Assembly: GCF_964340395.1 (NCBI RefSeq)
Contig: NC_135562.1
Coordinates: 20,825,126 to 20,889,125 of the forward strand
DNA length: 64,000 nt
Origin: Glandiceps talaboti
Lineage: Eukaryota > Hemichordata > Enteropneusta > Spengelidae
Direction of reading: 5' to 3'
The translations under genes and the position numbers were made by a program. Below are positions 62,895-64,000 of the stretch, in pieces (positions within the stretch are counted from its first letter, which is position 1; every line of letters begins with the position of its first letter). Below the pieces are notes generated by a model. The model did not search any database and was not told where the DNA came from. It was given only the letters and a program-made list of their open reading frames with translations.

Positions 62895-64000
62895 AATACA
62901 TTAATACCCATCTATGATATTCAATTAGCAGTACTCATAATACGGGTGAAAATGCTCAAAATCATTACTCTTCTCTTCGCAATCTTTCATAAATTATTAC
63001 ATAATCATCCCATAATATTTCCTCCATTCAGGTGGAAAATACTCAAGACCTAAGTTTGCCATTGACTGAAAGTGACAATTAATGGCCCTTTAAGTAACTC
63101 ATTTTTCCTTGTTTGAATGATAAAAAAAGCATGCTGTACTCTACATGTGCTTAAATTGGCTAAACTTGAACACCTGATTTGCACACCATGTAACACCATT
63201 TGTAAAATGAATGCCATACATGGTTTATTCCTTGCAGGAGCACAAGCTGTGTTTATTCATTTTGAAGCATATTTTCTGCACATTTAAAAGACATAACGGC
63301 AACTCTGAAACATACATAAACGTAACTTGTAATTAAATTGGATTAAGATATAACTTGTAATGATCCCATGACGTAATCTTTCATATGTATCAAAAATGTT
63401 GATGAAATCCCTACTATCAACTGTTCTAACAGAGCCAGAAGAAGACAATATGCCATTTTTCATCTCGCGGCAGAACCAACGTACGAGACCCGCATGAGCC
63501 ATTGAGTCCATAGCAACCACATGAGGGTGGTCAAGCTGAAGTGTCAAATGCTTAGCAGCACTACTGTTCTCAAGATCATCGCACATATAGTATATTAGAT
63601 CAAGTGAATGCAAACTTTGAAAGTATGGTTGTACAATGATGTGCATATGAAAATGCAAGTAAGATTCCCGATATAATGACTGAGACTATATGGATGGTGC
63701 TCACTTCCTAAGATTCTCAAAACCAAAAACACAAAACGAGAAATGTCAGCATTGGATATAGGCCTGTTCCCAGGGCAATAGCTCCGAGCTTCGCCTAACA
63801 CATCAACAAAATGTTAGCTCTATGTGATCGATGAGGGCACACAGTACAGGGCTAGGGATACAGGGATACTAGTATATGAGTACAATTATGCAGTAGATAT
63901 ATACAAAACAACCCAAGTTTTAGCTATTTATGTGAAGCTTCGAGGACTGTGAGAGAGTCTAACAACTTCATAACTGCAAAATAAACAATTAAAGAGGTGC
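62895..64000. other. Probable upstream intron/exon territory of the NLR gene
   Basis: A minus-strand frame at 63658-63284 contains SLHSLDLIYYMCDDLENS and then HVVAMDSMAHAGLVRWFC. The first part has a weak LRR-like look. A possible acceptor (GAGAACAG) precedes position 63562. I cannot assign it to the NLR gene or to another gene. No P-loop or death-fold domain is visible. Confidence 0.3.

Noticed and set aside
62536-62896. Frames on both strands rich in Cys-Ile-Lys or Asp-Thr-Phe
   Set aside because: They arise from degenerate CATTTGATA-type repeats upstream of the NLR exon.

Overview
This window is animal nuclear DNA, not prokaryotic. The genes are split by introns with GT..AG borders, AATAAA poly(A) signals are present, and most of the sequence is AT-rich noncoding DNA full of minisatellites, microsatellites, MITE-like foldback elements, non-LTR retrotransposon tails and a tRNA-derived SINE. 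An NLR-type (post-NACHT plus leucine-rich repeat) gene in a low-density, repeat-rich genome fits a marine invertebrate, most likely a non-vertebrate deuterostome such as an acorn worm or lancelet. That assignment is inference only.

Genes. (1) 470-1013 (+): the last exon of a gene that enters from the left, ending in a basic nuclear-type tail. (2) 40241-35246 (-): a three-exon gene that joins in frame to a 228-residue acidic then lysine-rich protein with five copies of a ten-residue repeat and an MGLPxxF motif. (3) 43132-49924 (+): an eight-exon gene that joins in frame to a 328-residue glutathionyl-hydroquinone reductase (ECM4/YqjG family, Xi-class GST), with the catalytic CPWAHR motif, a 3'UTR intron and a poly(A) signal. 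A lone, frameshifted copy of its sixth exon lies at 55979-56094. (4) 62464-59114 (-): a large NLR exon (end of NACHT, winged-helix/HD2-like region, LRRs) whose last LRRs are broken by two stops and a frameshift. (5) 18071-22335 (+): a tandem set of small exon-like modules, some open and some broken, of unknown identity.

Repeats by region. 1-4 kb: terminal exon and unremarkable DNA. 4.4-6.2 kb: a 52-bp minisatellite interrupted by a foldback transposon with a perfect 9-bp target duplication. 6.6-9.3 kb: two dispersed repeats whose second copies are at 28.5-29.2 and 53.9-54.7 kb. 9.5-11.8 kb: a ~151-bp array. 13-17.1 kb: a 132-bp array. 18-22.3 kb: exon-like modules. 23.4-27.9 kb: a 47-bp array with ~820-bp internal duplications. 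30.4-33.4 kb: 42-, 54- and 13-bp arrays. 33.8-35.2 kb: a 71-bp array. 36.3-38.05 kb: a 58-bp array inside an intron of gene 2. 43-50 kb: gene 3, with a MITE, a LINE tail and two short arrays in its introns. 51.8-52.2 kb: a near-perfect 63-bp array. 53.3-57.5 kb: SINE, microsatellite, pseudo-exon, LINE tail and second MITE copy. 59-62.5 kb: the NLR exon.

Most long open frames inside the arrays (for example 523 codons at 30.7-32.3 kb) come from repeat periods that are multiples of three and are not good gene candidates. The most interesting points are an intron-bearing animal Xi-GST, a 63-bp triplication across its exon 5 donor that creates three in-frame alternative 5' splice sites, its relic exon duplicate, the tandem mini-exon locus, and the foldback element that dates itself against a minisatellite.
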